Source: a virus. Taken from it: a stretch of 64,000 bases of DNA. Location: positions 39,466 to 103,465 of the IMG/VR virus record IMGVR_UViG_3300045977_000235; one strand, written 5' to 3'. A model generated the notes under the pieces. The model ran no database searches and was not told the DNA's origin. It worked only from the letters and a program-made list of their open reading frames with translations. The translations under genes and the position numbers were made by a program. Numbering within the stretch: position 1 is the first letter of the stretch; every line of letters begins with the position of its first letter. Positions 46,301 to 55,483 of the stretch are shown here, piece by piece.

Positions 46301-46785
46301 ATTTTATCCTGTACAGAATATTTCCACGGACTACTTTTGTTCTGTAAATAATGTACTCCTGTTATTGCTATACCTAATGCATCTCGTAAGTGTTCATTAG
46401 GTAATAACAAATTCCATGTTGTTTTTAGTCCCATTGCGACATCTTTTTTTGTGGCTCTCCCATTACCCGTAATAAACTTCTTCATTGTCAATGGAGCAAC
46501 TATATATAACGGACACCAATCATACAAATACTCTCGTAATAAAATATTGATTGTTGCTAAAAGTTCTAGCACGTTTTTATTAGGTGATCCCCATGAAATA
46601 CCTTCCATAAAGATTGCTGTGACTTTATAATCTTGTGCTATCCATTGACATTGTGTAGCGAGCATCCTTGCTCCTACTAATCCTTTTTTCTCTATATCAT
46701 ACAATTCAGTATATCTTATCTGCAAGTTCTCATTGAGAACAACTATACCTGTATGCGTGCTAGGATCAATACCCATAATAATCAT
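46285..46785 (-). CDS. RuvC-like Holliday junction resolvase
   Basis: 166 aa. GIDPSTHTGIVVL (first catalytic Asp), FMEG (second acid), APLTMKKFITGNGRATKKDV and a late LRDALGIA (third Asp) follow the RuvC/RNase H fold order. It probably resolves recombination branches before packaging. Starts in an ATGA overlap with a membrane peptide. Confidence 0.8.
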   Translation of the reverse strand: MIIMGIDPSTHTGIVVLNENLQIRYTELYDIEKKGLVGARMLATQCQWIAQDYKVTAIFMEGISWGSPNKNVLELLATINILLREYLYDWCPLYIVAPLTMKKFITGNGRATKKDVAMGLKTTWNLLLPNEHLRDALGIAITGVHYLQNKSSPWKYSVQDKIWKVQ

Positions 46786-46877
46786 CTATACCACATATAT
46801 AATAACATTATAACAAATACTAAACAACCATATTGTATAACTGTCATTATATCCCACAAAATATTTCCTATATACAT
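46782..46877 (-). CDS. 31-aa membrane peptide
   Basis: MYIGNILWDIMTVIQYGCLV and hydrophobic to YMWYR. GAGG lies 12 bases before the ATG and the stop overlaps the RuvC-like start. Tentative. Confidence 0.45.
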   Translation of the reverse strand: MYIGNILWDIMTVIQYGCLVFVIMLLYMWYR

Positions 46878-46880
46878 TAT

Positions 46881-48272
46881 TTATACTACCTCTTGTGATT
46901 GTTGTTCTTCTATATCTGTTTGGCCTGAGTCTTTTACTAAACCCTCTCCTACAAGGAACGTATGGCTTTTAAATTTCCAGAAATGTGTTGAACCATTTTC
47001 TCTTTCTACTCTGAATACAACACCTTCCATATAATGAGAAGGATCTAATGGTTCTGGACGTTCTACAAATTCAGAAAAATCAGGCAAAACATCAGCAAAT
47101 GTCATATGATCTTTATAGGTTTCATGCCCAACAGTATACATCATAAATTCATGAACATGAGTAAGTTGAAGTTGTTCACATCGTTTCTTCACTAATGACC
47201 AAGGTACTTCATAGACTTCACCATCTTCATTCGTCCAAGTGATTCTATAAACGAGTAATTTTCTTTGATACGGGAAACATCCATACTTAAAGAACAATTT
47301 ATTCGCTTCATCAGTATTCGCTTTATATTGTTTTTGTATTTCCTTGGGCAATTTTTTTAATTCAACACTTGGCATAATAGGTTGATACGGACTAATAAAG
47401 CCTACGTGTTCATAATAAATTGTTTCGCCTTTATGCAATTTAATATCTTGTACGTCATCAAATCGAAATGATTCATCAGAATAATAACCCCTTGTCTTAC
47501 CCCTATCTGGAAATAAAAATGCAAGGAAGGGCAACCTCTGACTCAAAAAATGCCTATTCTGATAGGCTTCTGTAGTGCCTTTAATAACTCTCCGTGACCC
47601 TACCCAATGTTCATATCTTGGTTTTAATAGCCATGCTACCTTGTTCAACCATTTGTTCTTATATGGTGTACGATTGATACCTCTATGCAATCGTCCAGAA
47701 GTCCCATGTGCTTTTGCTGTAACATAAATCCTATCACCTATAGATACATGTTGATTCAAATGATACCTGAGATGATCTGTGTCTACATGTTCTAAAAATG
47801 TAGGGACTTGTGCTTTCCGTACAACTTTCTGTTTACCAGGAGTTGACGATTGTCTTACTGGTATCACATAACGATTACAGATTTCTGTACCATTAATAGC
47901 AGTAAATTGATACCCTAATGGTGCAGTTTCTAATATCTCATGTCCTTTACAATAGATTAAATAATTTAATCCACAGACGAATCCTTGACTCTTTATTCCC
48001 CGAAATGATTGTGCTCGTACACGTCTTTTTTCATCAAAATATCCACCACCTATTTTTGTCCCTGTTGCATCGTATCGTGCAATCAGATCGTTCTTTTCAC
48101 AGAACTCCTGTGAAAGCTGTACATCACAATCAAAGTATAATACACGATCTTCTACCTTTGCATCTAACCCAACAATAACTCGTTCACCTAATACTGTAGC
48201 AACTTGTAATCTATCAGCATTAGGATGTTTTTCAAGACGTGTTATGTGTGCTAATGTGCAAATACCCGACAC
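46881..48272 (-). CDS. RNA ligase, DRB0094/Rnl5-like
   Basis: 463 aa with a GTG start and SD ACAGGAG. The N-terminal 110 residues form an OB fold of the EMAP/PheT type (KHPNADRLQVATV, VIVGLDAK). Motif I is VTAKAHGTSGR (Lys187). EHVGF is the motif III region, MEGVVFRVE motif IV and FWKFKSH motif V. The layout matches DRB0094-type ligases that seal breaks in duplex RNA. GLNYLIY (101-107) is encoded by a palindrome (47955-47971). Second RNA ligase of the phage. Confidence 0.8.
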   Translation of the reverse strand: MSGICTLAHITRLEKHPNADRLQVATVLGERVIVGLDAKVEDRVLYFDCDVQLSQEFCEKNDLIARYDATGTKIGGGYFDEKRRVRAQSFRGIKSQGFVCGLNYLIYCKGHEILETAPLGYQFTAINGTEICNRYVIPVRQSSTPGKQKVVRKAQVPTFLEHVDTDHLRYHLNQHVSIGDRIYVTAKAHGTSGRLHRGINRTPYKNKWLNKVAWLLKPRYEHWVGSRRVIKGTTEAYQNRHFLSQRLPFLAFLFPDRGKTRGYYSDESFRFDDVQDIKLHKGETIYYEHVGFISPYQPIMPSVELKKLPKEIQKQYKANTDEANKLFFKYGCFPYQRKLLVYRITWTNEDGEVYEVPWSLVKKRCEQLQLTHVHEFMMYTVGHETYKDHMTFADVLPDFSEFVERPEPLDPSHYMEGVVFRVERENGSTHFWKFKSHTFLVGEGLVKDSGQTDIEEQQSQEVV

Positions 48273-48285
48273 TTTTTTTCTCCTG

Positions 48286-48528
48286 TCACTTGAGTAATTT
48301 TTTTACCAGTTTTACAAAATCAACAATCGTAAATAACACTAACCAGCAAGCGATTGCTACCCACATCCATAAAAGATATGCAAATGAATGTTCATCACGA
48401 TACCTTTTAATAATATCTTGTAAGTCTGTTTTCTCTACTTCCACTTCCTTGAATATATCAGAAATAAGTGGTTTAGAATACACTAAAATAAATACAAACA
48501 TATACAGAACAACTAATATCCAAAACAT
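48286..48528 (-). CDS. Two-span membrane protein
   Basis: 80 aa. Span 1 about 2-18 (FWILVVLYMFVFILVY), a charged middle (DIFKEVEVEKTDLQDIIKR), span 2 about 49-68, and a basic end. TAATG overlap with the preceding gene. Function unknown. Confidence 0.6.
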   Translation of the reverse strand: MFWILVVLYMFVFILVYSKPLISDIFKEVEVEKTDLQDIIKRYRDEHSFAYLLWMWVAIACWLVLFTIVDFVKLVKKLLK

Positions 48529-48809
48529 TATGAACCCCTGTAATGTAAAGAAATTTTATCTGTTACTATGTAACACGTATCAAGTTCATGATCAAGTCGA
48601 ACAAGATGATTACCTGTTACTAATGAAATCATATGAATATATGGCATATCAATTTTAAACACTTTATATGCTAATGCCTTTGTTTCTGTTACATAGAGAA
48701 TAAAATCTCCAGGTACAACTTCTTTTCCTTCATTATCAAAAAACTTCTTTTTAGTCGGGGTTAAAATCATTGCTAAACCATACCTCTCCATTGACGTTAA
48801 ATTCGTCAT
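48528..48809 (-). CDS. Hypothetical beta-rich protein
   Basis: 93 aa. KKKFFDNEGKEVVPGDFILY and a repeat of strands to ISLHYRG. SH3-like pattern. Overlaps the preceding gene by 59 bp. Not recognised. Confidence 0.55.
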   Translation of the reverse strand: MTNLTSMERYGLAMILTPTKKKFFDNEGKEVVPGDFILYVTETKALAYKVFKIDMPYIHMISLVTGNHLVRLDHELDTCYIVTDKISLHYRGS

Positions 48810-49065
48810 AGATTGTTGTAAGATAGTCTCGCAAAATAAATAAATTGGCTTTTATCTGTGGATCTCCTGTCTCTAAAATATTCCGTTCTAATATTGGCAT
48901 ATCTTTAGCTGTCATAGTAATTGCACCACGAATAGGATACAACATTGCATGAGTTATAATGTGTGTTACATAATCATAGTACCCATACTGATATTTTTCC
49001 TCCACATAATCTAATACTTGTTTTGCATTATACACTATTACTTCTTTGCCCGTTGGTTTCTCCAT
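48751..49065 (-). CDS. Hypothetical protein, relative of 42410-42682
   Basis: 104 aa, SD TAGGATAC. QVLDYVEEKYQYGYYDYVTH matches the N-terminal part of 42410-42682. A helix (ETGDPQIKANLFILRDYLTT) and an aromatic end follow. A promoter and palindrome lie just upstream. Confidence 0.55.
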   Translation of the reverse strand: MEKPTGKEVIVYNAKQVLDYVEEKYQYGYYDYVTHIITHAMLYPIRGAITMTAKDMPILERNILETGDPQIKANLFILRDYLTTIYDEFNVNGEVWFSNDFNPD

Positions 49066-49099
49066 AAGTATCCTAACATAATTAAATTATTTAATATAT

Positions 49100-49128
49100 A
49101 GTATACACCAAAAGGGGAGATTTGTCAA
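49100..49128 (-). promoter_or_regulatory. Sigma-70-like promoter
   Basis: Minus strand: TTGACA (49128-49123), 17-base spacer, TATACT (49105-49100), about 35 bases before the start of 48751-49065. A palindrome copy (49081-49095) covers roughly +5 to +20. Confidence 0.7.
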
Positions 49129-49217
49129 GGATACACAAATACTCCCCATATAAGTAACCATCCTACAAATGTTGTTATTCCTACACACCACAGTCAAAAG
49201 AACCAATTACACACATA

Positions 49218-51773
49218 TCACCCACAGAGAGAAGTTAAACATTGTGTGCATCTTTTACATCCTTCTTGATACACCATTTGTCCACCACATTCTTTACATA
49301 AAGATCCAGCAGATACACCATCTGTTACAAAATCTTTTAATAGTCGTATGACTCCATTTCTCCATGTGTGAATTGAATCACCATCTAATCGTAACTTCTC
49401 TAACACAGATATAACATAGTTGGTCGGCATTTGATGCCTTAATAATCCACTAATTAGGCGTGCATAATTTCCGTAGATATTCTCCCCAAGGTTATTAAGT
49501 AACAATGACCGTTGTTCAATATCTGAACTGTAGGAAAGCCAATATTGATTGTGTCTGTTTGCTTCTTTTATTTTCACAATGATAGAAGGTTTATGAACAT
49601 CTATAGGCATTGATTCAGGAAATTCACCAGCAAACAATTCATACGGTTGATCATTTTTTAATCCTATAACACCTAACCATTTCTTTCCTTCATTCCAAAA
49701 GGTAGATAATTTTCCTGGTAAAATCTCTGGACGTTTTTCAAAGGCAACAGATTTTTGTTTCTTATGTATGTCTACGAGCACTCCTGTACGAGAATTAGCC
49801 CTATAAATTGTGACACCTTTTAATCCTAATGCCCATGATTGAAGGTAAATATCTGCTACCTGTTGTTCTGATACATTTTCGGGGAGATTCAATGTAGAAG
49901 AAATAGCAGATGTCGTATAGTGTTGTACCATAGATTGTATGCGGATTCTATTGTAGGAGCTAATTTCTTCTGCACACGATTTGTGCCACGGTGAAAATAC
50001 ATATAAATATTCTAAATTTTTTTCTGTTAAATTATTTAATTCATATGTATGTAAATAATCATATGTTTGTATAATCCATTTTTTGAACTGTGGATGGAGT
50101 ACAAAATATTCTTGCCATTTATCCCCATTTTGATCTATAAAATCTTCATGTTCATGTTCTATTTTTCTTCGGCGCACATAATACGGTTTAAATAATGGTT
50201 CTATACCTGATGTTGTTCCAGTAAGTATTGACACTGAACCTGTAGGAGCTACACAACTCCAGTTGACGTTTCTTCTCCCATGCATTTGTAGATGTTTTAT
50301 TAACCAAGGATATTCTTTCCGTATCATTTCATAGAATGAATTGCGGCCTTGAAGGTTATCATCAAACTCTAATTCAAAATTAAAAAACTCAAAAGGTCCA
50401 CGTTCTTTTGCAAGGGTTATAGACGTATCTAACTCCACTCGCATTTTTATATACATGATTTTTTCAGTTAATTCTAATGCAGCTAAAGATCCATATGGTA
50501 AACCTAATGCTGCAAACATATCCCCTAATCCTGTTAAACCACATCCACATCGTCTACCATTGATTGCTTGTTCTTTTATACGTTTCCATAAACGTAATTC
50601 ACAATCTTTCAAATAATCAGGACCAGGATCATTGATAATTTTGTTGATGATTTTATCTACAGCTTCTATTTCTAAATCAACTAAATCATCACCTAAGCGT
50701 AATTGTAAACCTGCTAATTGTTCTAACCGTTGAAAATTAAATGTTGCTTGTGCAGTAAATGGACGATCAACACATTTTAACAAGTTCAACACAATGAGTC
50801 TACAGGTATCACCTACAGCTTGTGGTATTTCTCCACACGCATTTGTACTCACAGGTTTCAATGAAGGATACACACTAGCTGGATCATAGTCTACCATTCT
50901 ATCCCATAGAAACAATCCTGGTTCACTATGTTCTCTTGCATTTTTAATAATAAGATCCCATAACTCTTTTGCTCGGATTCTTTTAATGTATCCGAATGAT
51001 GTAGGTTCAAGCACGTTATATGGTGCAATTCGTATTTTATCCCCTTCATCATTCATATCATGTTCATAGAAATTATAATCACTAGGGTATCGTAACACAT
51101 AATCTGTATCATGCTGTACAGCATGAATAAAATCATCACGTATCTTAATGCTAATGTTTGCGCCAGTAATTTTTGTTCTGTCATTCTTTACGGTGACAAA
51201 ATCATAAATATCAGGATGCCGTACATCTAAAGAAATTAAACACGCTCCCCTACGTCCTTCTTGAGCACATTCACGTGTACTATTCGAGAAACGTTCCATA
51301 AATGAGACTGCACCTGTAGATGTTTGTGCAGCATTATTAACTGTTGATCCTTTTGGCCTGAGAAAAGAAATATCTAAACCATATCCCATTCGTCTTTTTG
51401 CTGACTGTACGACTTGTTGATCAAGATCTAAGATCCCTGCATAGGAATCCGTATCAACACCAAGTACAGTGCAATTGCTAAGAGAAACCACCGTAAAATC
51501 ATTACCAGCACCATACATTACACTCCCTTGTGGAATGATACTCCAATCAGTAAAAAAGGATAAAATAGATTCTTCACTTATAGGATTAGGATATTTTAAT
51601 TCGATACGGGCAAATTCACGTGCAAGTCGTTGATGCATCATCAATGGAGAATTTTCTAAAAACTGTCCTTCCTTATTTCGTAGTGCATATTTGTTCATCC
51701 ATACTTCAGAAGCAAGTACGTCCTGATTAAAATATTTAATCGTTTCACTATATACTTCGTCACGACTATACAT
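49218..51773 (-). CDS. nrdJ: Class II (adenosylcobalamin) ribonucleotide reductase
   Basis: 851 aa from the ATG at 51773 (SD AAAGGATTT). SNCTVLG (substrate-redox Cys), STNACGEIP (active-site Cys and Glu), APTGSVSILTGTTSGIEP and the WALGLKGVTIYRANSR tail segment are NrdJ hallmarks. The C-terminus has a CKECGG...CKRCTQC zinc/redox module. Vitamin B12-dependent, oxygen-independent dNTP supply. YELNNLTEK is encoded by a palindrome variant (50027). Confidence 0.88.
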   Translation of the reverse strand: MYSRDEVYSETIKYFNQDVLASEVWMNKYALRNKEGQFLENSPLMMHQRLAREFARIELKYPNPISEESILSFFTDWSIIPQGSVMYGAGNDFTVVSLSNCTVLGVDTDSYAGILDLDQQVVQSAKRRMGYGLDISFLRPKGSTVNNAAQTSTGAVSFMERFSNSTRECAQEGRRGACLISLDVRHPDIYDFVTVKNDRTKITGANISIKIRDDFIHAVQHDTDYVLRYPSDYNFYEHDMNDEGDKIRIAPYNVLEPTSFGYIKRIRAKELWDLIIKNAREHSEPGLFLWDRMVDYDPASVYPSLKPVSTNACGEIPQAVGDTCRLIVLNLLKCVDRPFTAQATFNFQRLEQLAGLQLRLGDDLVDLEIEAVDKIINKIINDPGPDYLKDCELRLWKRIKEQAINGRRCGCGLTGLGDMFAALGLPYGSLAALELTEKIMYIKMRVELDTSITLAKERGPFEFFNFELEFDDNLQGRNSFYEMIRKEYPWLIKHLQMHGRRNVNWSCVAPTGSVSILTGTTSGIEPLFKPYYVRRRKIEHEHEDFIDQNGDKWQEYFVLHPQFKKWIIQTYDYLHTYELNNLTEKNLEYLYVFSPWHKSCAEEISSYNRIRIQSMVQHYTTSAISSTLNLPENVSEQQVADIYLQSWALGLKGVTIYRANSRTGVLVDIHKKQKSVAFEKRPEILPGKLSTFWNEGKKWLGVIGLKNDQPYELFAGEFPESMPIDVHKPSIIVKIKEANRHNQYWLSYSSDIEQRSLLLNNLGENIYGNYARLISGLLRHQMPTNYVISVLEKLRLDGDSIHTWRNGVIRLLKDFVTDGVSAGSLCKECGGQMVYQEGCKRCTQCLTSLCG

Positions 51774-52503
51774 TGAAATCCTTTCCTTCAATATACTCTT
51801 GTTGTAATCGCTTACTTATTACTTCACAGTATTCTTTTTCTTTTTCAATAAGGATAAATTGTCTACCAAGATTTTTACATGCTACCCCTGTTGTTCCTGA
51901 GCCAGCACAGTTATCTAAAACTAGCTCACCTTCTTGTGTATACGTTTTCACAAGGTATTCACATAATTCTACAGGTTTTTGTGTAGGATGTAATTTACCT
52001 ATTTGAACAGCATTGGAGATATTTATTAAATTTTTAGGATAGTATTCATTTGATTTTATTTCGGATTTTGTAGGGATAACGTTATAATTATCACTTACAG
52101 TATATCCACCTTTATTTCTTGGTTTTCCGCGTATTTCCATTTGCGGATAATAGTTTACTTTCTGCAATCCAAACACTACAATATCTTCACAAATTTGAAA
52201 TGGACGTATTTTTGCTGTAACGAATCCAGCACTATTGTTTTTATTCCAAACCCAACAATGCCTATACATAGACAAGTTACTCATAACTAACATGCTTGTA
52301 AATGGCTGTGATGCATGTAAGACTATTGCTCCATGCTTTTTTATGATTCGTATATACTGCTTCCATAATAAAGTAAATGGAATAGGTATATCCCATTTAC
52401 ATGCAGTTGTTCCATAAGGTAAATCACACAATATCATATCTATACTGTTATTTTTTATACCCTCCATTACTTCTAAACAATCACCATGTAGTATTGTATG
52501 CAT
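51766..52503 (-). CDS. DNA methyltransferase, beta class, paralogue of 20267-21037
   Basis: 245 aa. MILCDLPYGTTACKWD (23-38) then HPTQKPVELCEYLVKTYTQE and LVLDNCAGSGTTGVA. Nearly the same motif sequences as the 20.3-kb enzyme but divergent in the target-recognition middle, so a different specificity is likely. Overlaps NrdJ by 8 bp. Confidence 0.85.
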   Translation of the reverse strand: MHTILHGDCLEVMEGIKNNSIDMILCDLPYGTTACKWDIPIPFTLLWKQYIRIIKKHGAIVLHASQPFTSMLVMSNLSMYRHCWVWNKNNSAGFVTAKIRPFQICEDIVVFGLQKVNYYPQMEIRGKPRNKGGYTVSDNYNVIPTKSEIKSNEYYPKNLINISNAVQIGKLHPTQKPVELCEYLVKTYTQEGELVLDNCAGSGTTGVACKNLGRQFILIEKEKEYCEVISKRLQQEYIEGKDFNV

Positions 52504-52504
52504 A

Positions 52505-53107
52505 TTATTTTATACCATAATATTGTCTTGTGAGTAACACAACGTCTCTTGCATCATCTAATGCTCTATGATTGACTTTTTCTGGTAGTTTAGCGCGTTT
52601 TTTACATTCTGCTAAATCTGGTATACGAACATCCTTTACATCAACAAACCATGAACCAGGATCTAAATGTCGATGTGGTAACTTTACATGATTTTCAAAA
52701 GATGGAAGTTTTTCTAAAAACCCTAAATCAAAAGATCCATAATTCTTTCCTGCAACAATATAGGGAGAATCATATTTAATAGATTTTAACCATTGTTTTA
52801 ATGCTCGTCCTACGTTCTCTGGATCTAAAACTCCTGACCATTGTTGATAAAAATTAATATAATGTAAATCAAGTGTATCAATTATCTTTGTTTTTGTTTT
52901 TAAAATTTCTTCAAATAATACTTTGTTCATCTGATACGCTACAGGTTCCCAACAATACAAAGGATGTTGAATAAGACAATGAAAATATGGACACACATTA
53001 ATATCTTGTGGATTCTCTGTATCATCATAAACAACAGCAATTTCTATGATTTGACACTTCTCTTTATTTAATCCGGTTGTCTCGGTATCGACTGAAATAT
53101 ATCGCAT
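52505..53107 (-). CDS. DnaQ-like 3'-5' exonuclease
   Basis: 200 aa. VDTETTGLN (ExoI), an AGKNYGSFDLGFL segment (ExoII) and VNHRALDDARDVV (ExoIII, HxxxxxD) mark a DEDDh exonuclease. Could proofread or trim RNA like oligoribonuclease. Two bases from the methyltransferase start. Confidence 0.82.
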   Translation of the reverse strand: MRYISVDTETTGLNKEKCQIIEIAVVYDDTENPQDINVCPYFHCLIQHPLYCWEPVAYQMNKVLFEEILKTKTKIIDTLDLHYINFYQQWSGVLDPENVGRALKQWLKSIKYDSPYIVAGKNYGSFDLGFLEKLPSFENHVKLPHRHLDPGSWFVDVKDVRIPDLAECKKRAKLPEKVNHRALDDARDVVLLTRQYYGIK

Positions 53108-53129
53108 TATATTCTCCTAATTAAATTAT

Positions 53130-53417
53130 TTAATAAATGCGTACTGCATGTCTTTCTACAGATTTTCCTTGGATATATTGTCTATGCCATAATTCTACCC
53201 CTTGAGGCCATACAGTCTTAGTGACTGTTAGTATAGTGTAAGGCATTCGTTTATTCATTTCAAGCATGATATTATGTACAATATCTTCTCGTACATTAAT
53301 TATCCATATTTCTTGTTCTTTTAATATTGCATGGCCTTTAAAATATTGTTGAGCAAGAAACATTATATCAGGTGTCATAGGCAATGGAAGTATGACGTAT
53401 TTAACAAAAGGTGTCAA
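53130..53417 (-). CDS. Hypothetical protein
   Basis: 95 aa. Strand/helix mix (IMFLAQQYFKGHAILKEQEI; MLEMNKRMPYTILTVTKTV). Palindrome copy 53120-53134 follows its stop. Not recognised. Confidence 0.55.
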   Translation of the reverse strand: MTPFVKYVILPLPMTPDIMFLAQQYFKGHAILKEQEIWIINVREDIVHNIMLEMNKRMPYTILTVTKTVWPQGVELWHRQYIQGKSVERHAVRIY

Positions 53418-53418
53418 T

Positions 53419-53982
53419 TTACTCTCCTAACATTCCAGTATGAAGATATACATACGGTTTAGAAACATAGTTGTTATGTTCTACAATAGAATCCAAAATA
53501 ATCTCTAATTGAAGTTTAGATGGATATAAGGATAAATTCTTCGTGACAATACTTAAACCTACTATTGCTGCTTCAAATGGTGATCCTGTTGCAGCATAAT
53601 CCTCATGTTCTAATACAGAGAAATCAGAATAAATGGTATAGATTTTATCCTTAAATGCAACAATCAAAGAAAAACCATTTACACAATGTTCATCAGTATC
53701 TTCTCGTTGTAATGGTTCAAATGCTTCCATAAGTACAGGTATAAATTCACATACCATAAATTTATATGCACAAAAGTTATAGGATTTATACGAAGGGAGA
53801 TCTAAAAATTGAAGGATATTTATAAATCTCCCTACTCCTGAACCTCCTATAATGTACTCCTTCGTCTCTGTAATAAACATTTTGCTTGTCATTTTTACTT
53901 TAAGATTATCACCTACTGTACACGCTGTATCAGCTAAACAATGAACCATGTCACCTTCTCTTAAAGCAAGAATGCAAGACAT
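53419..53982 (-). CDS. Ntn-hydrolase/proteasome-like protein
   Basis: 187 aa. CILALREGDMVHCLADTAC, a middle EYIIGGSGVGRF and AATGSPFEAAIVGLSIV follow the beta-sandwich of HslV/proteasome-type Ntn hydrolases known from other phages (usual opening T-x-I-V-A...G..V...AD). Whether the N-terminal residue after Met (Ser2) acts as nucleophile is untested. Confidence 0.65.
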   Translation of the reverse strand: MSCILALREGDMVHCLADTACTVGDNLKVKMTSKMFITETKEYIIGGSGVGRFINILQFLDLPSYKSYNFCAYKFMVCEFIPVLMEAFEPLQREDTDEHCVNGFSLIVAFKDKIYTIYSDFSVLEHEDYAATGSPFEAAIVGLSIVTKNLSLYPSKLQLEIILDSIVEHNNYVSKPYVYLHTGMLGE

Positions 53983-54006
53983 AATGTTTATCCTTCATTA
54001 AATTAT

Positions 54007-54294
54007 TTAATTGACGAGTTCTACTGTGGGCTGTGATACAGCAGCTTGTGGTACTGGTTGAGTACCTTGTTGTGCTGCTTGTTCTTCTTCTTTCTTTGTT
54101 TTAAAATGTTCTAACAAAGCCATGACATCTTCAGCTTTTTCTGGTAGAGCCATGACCAATGGTGTACGACTGATATGCTTGATACCCAAAAACAAATACA
54201 CAACATCACACAAATCTACTGCTTCTCTCCGTTCTGCACCTGTCAACCAACCCAATACAAAAGTACCTACCAGTGTTGTAATATCATTCGCCAT
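54007..54294 (-). CDS. Hypothetical protein
   Basis: 95 aa, SD AAGGAGATC. Helical N-terminal part (TTLVGTFVLGWLTGAERREA) and a Gln/Pro/Ala-rich disordered tail. A palindrome copy overlaps the stop. Function unknown. Confidence 0.6.
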   Translation of the reverse strand: MANDITTLVGTFVLGWLTGAERREAVDLCDVVYLFLGIKHISRTPLVMALPEKAEDVMALLEHFKTKKEEEQAAQQGTQPVPQAAVSQPTVELVN

Positions 54295-54314
54295 ATATAG
54301 ATCTCCTTATTTTA

Positions 54315-55136
54315 CTATAGTAAATTCCTCACCATACACGGTGAGAAAAATGGACAATTCAATGCTTGTTTATCTTGTAAAGATGTGCATACTCTCGTTG
54401 GATACACACCTGTACTTTTTGCCTCATAAAATGGTTCTGTACGTTGTTTAATCTCCTCTGAGATGTCTTTGTAATTCACCTGAAACGTCTTAAAAGGAAA
54501 GATAGATCCTTCTACAAACACTCCTGAACTTTTTGCACAGTAAAGTATATACGCTTTTTCTATAGGTCCAAGTATTTCTCCTAATTCAGAATTTTGAAAT
54601 GAAGGTGTATTGATACAGTTGAGATACACCTGTGTACGCCACTCATGATGATCAAGTGGTTTATACAATTTTTTGAATAGTTCTTCATTGATAGATTTAA
54701 TCTCTAATAAATAAAAATCTCCTTCTATGAAAAGTATACCATCTAATGCACACGATAACAAATATTCACTACTGATAAATTCAAATTCTTTATACTTCCA
54801 ATTTAACCATCCACAATCTTGACATTCTTGTGTCCAATATCCTCCTTTCTCTTTTCGGCCACAAAAAGTAAATTCATCAGATCGTGACATACATTCCCAT
54901 ACACCATAAATATAATCTTTCAAATAATGTTCTCGTATTAAATCTTCTATAGAGTGTCCTATATCAAATGTATACGTTAAAAAAGAACCTTGGATATTAT
55001 CTGTTTGTCCTTTCTTATATTTATAATATTGTTGTCTAGGGCAATACGGACTATCTAAATCTGATGCATGAAGTATTTCATTATCCCTAGACGGTATATG
55101 TTTTGTTGTTTGTTCTCGTAGGAGTTGTTCTAACAT
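54315..55136 (-). CDS. Cas4/RecB-like PD-(D/E)XK exonuclease
   Basis: 273 aa. YCPRQQYYKYK (first cysteine), LSCALDGILFIEG and YLLEIKSIN (D-x(n)-E-x-K), H-x-x-Q...YL and a terminal C.....C pair are typical of Cas4/AddB-type nucleases with a Fe-S cluster. Likely recombination or end-processing nuclease. Confidence 0.78.
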   Translation of the reverse strand: MLEQLLREQTTKHIPSRDNEILHASDLDSPYCPRQQYYKYKKGQTDNIQGSFLTYTFDIGHSIEDLIREHYLKDYIYGVWECMSRSDEFTFCGRKEKGGYWTQECQDCGWLNWKYKEFEFISSEYLLSCALDGILFIEGDFYLLEIKSINEELFKKLYKPLDHHEWRTQVYLNCINTPSFQNSELGEILGPIEKAYILYCAKSSGVFVEGSIFPFKTFQVNYKDISEEIKQRTEPFYEAKSTGVYPTRVCTSLQDKQALNCPFFSPCMVRNLL

Positions 55137-55188
55137 TCAATCAGTATCCCTTAAATAATTTAATATCTCCAAAATATCATCTATTGTA

Positions 55189-55213
55189 GGGAGAAGATCT
55201 TGTATCTTCTCCC
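55189..55213 (-). terminator. Ten-pair hairpin between genes
   Basis: GGGAGAAGAT 55189-55198 pairs with ATCTTCTCCC 55204-55213, just after the stop of 55223-55483. The palindrome variant at 55151 follows 35 bases later. Confidence 0.6.
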
Positions 55214-55222
55214 ATATCCTTA

Positions 55223-55483
55223 TTAAAAATTTAATAGTCCACCAGGAGTATCTTTAGGTTCATCTAACCATTCATCATAAATACGTATAATTTTACAGTC
55301 ATACATATCTATTTGATTCTCTGAATCACGTATACCAAAAACAATTGTATCACCACTACAACGATATGAAAATTCATGAGGATACTTTGAACGTGTCAAA
55401 TCATCATATACTTGTTGTGCCCATACGTCTCTATTTTTTTCAGGAATCTCTACACCTACAAAATGATCCATTCTAATTTTCAT
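55223..55483 (-). CDS. Hypothetical protein
   Basis: 86 aa from the ATG at 55483 (SD GGAGATATT). Strand-rich with RCSGDTIVFGIRDSENQIDM. Overlaps the Hjc-like gene end by 11 bp. Not recognised. Confidence 0.55.
   Translation of the reverse strand: MKIRMDHFVGVEIPEKNRDVWAQQVYDDLTRSKYPHEFSYRCSGDTIVFGIRDSENQIDMYDCKIIRIYDEWLDEPKDTPGGLLNF

Noticed and set aside
49130-49217. Hydrophobic minus-strand frame in the gap before the promoter at 49.1 kb
   Set aside because: It has no ATG, GTG or TTG in frame after the upstream stop; only CTG would start it.
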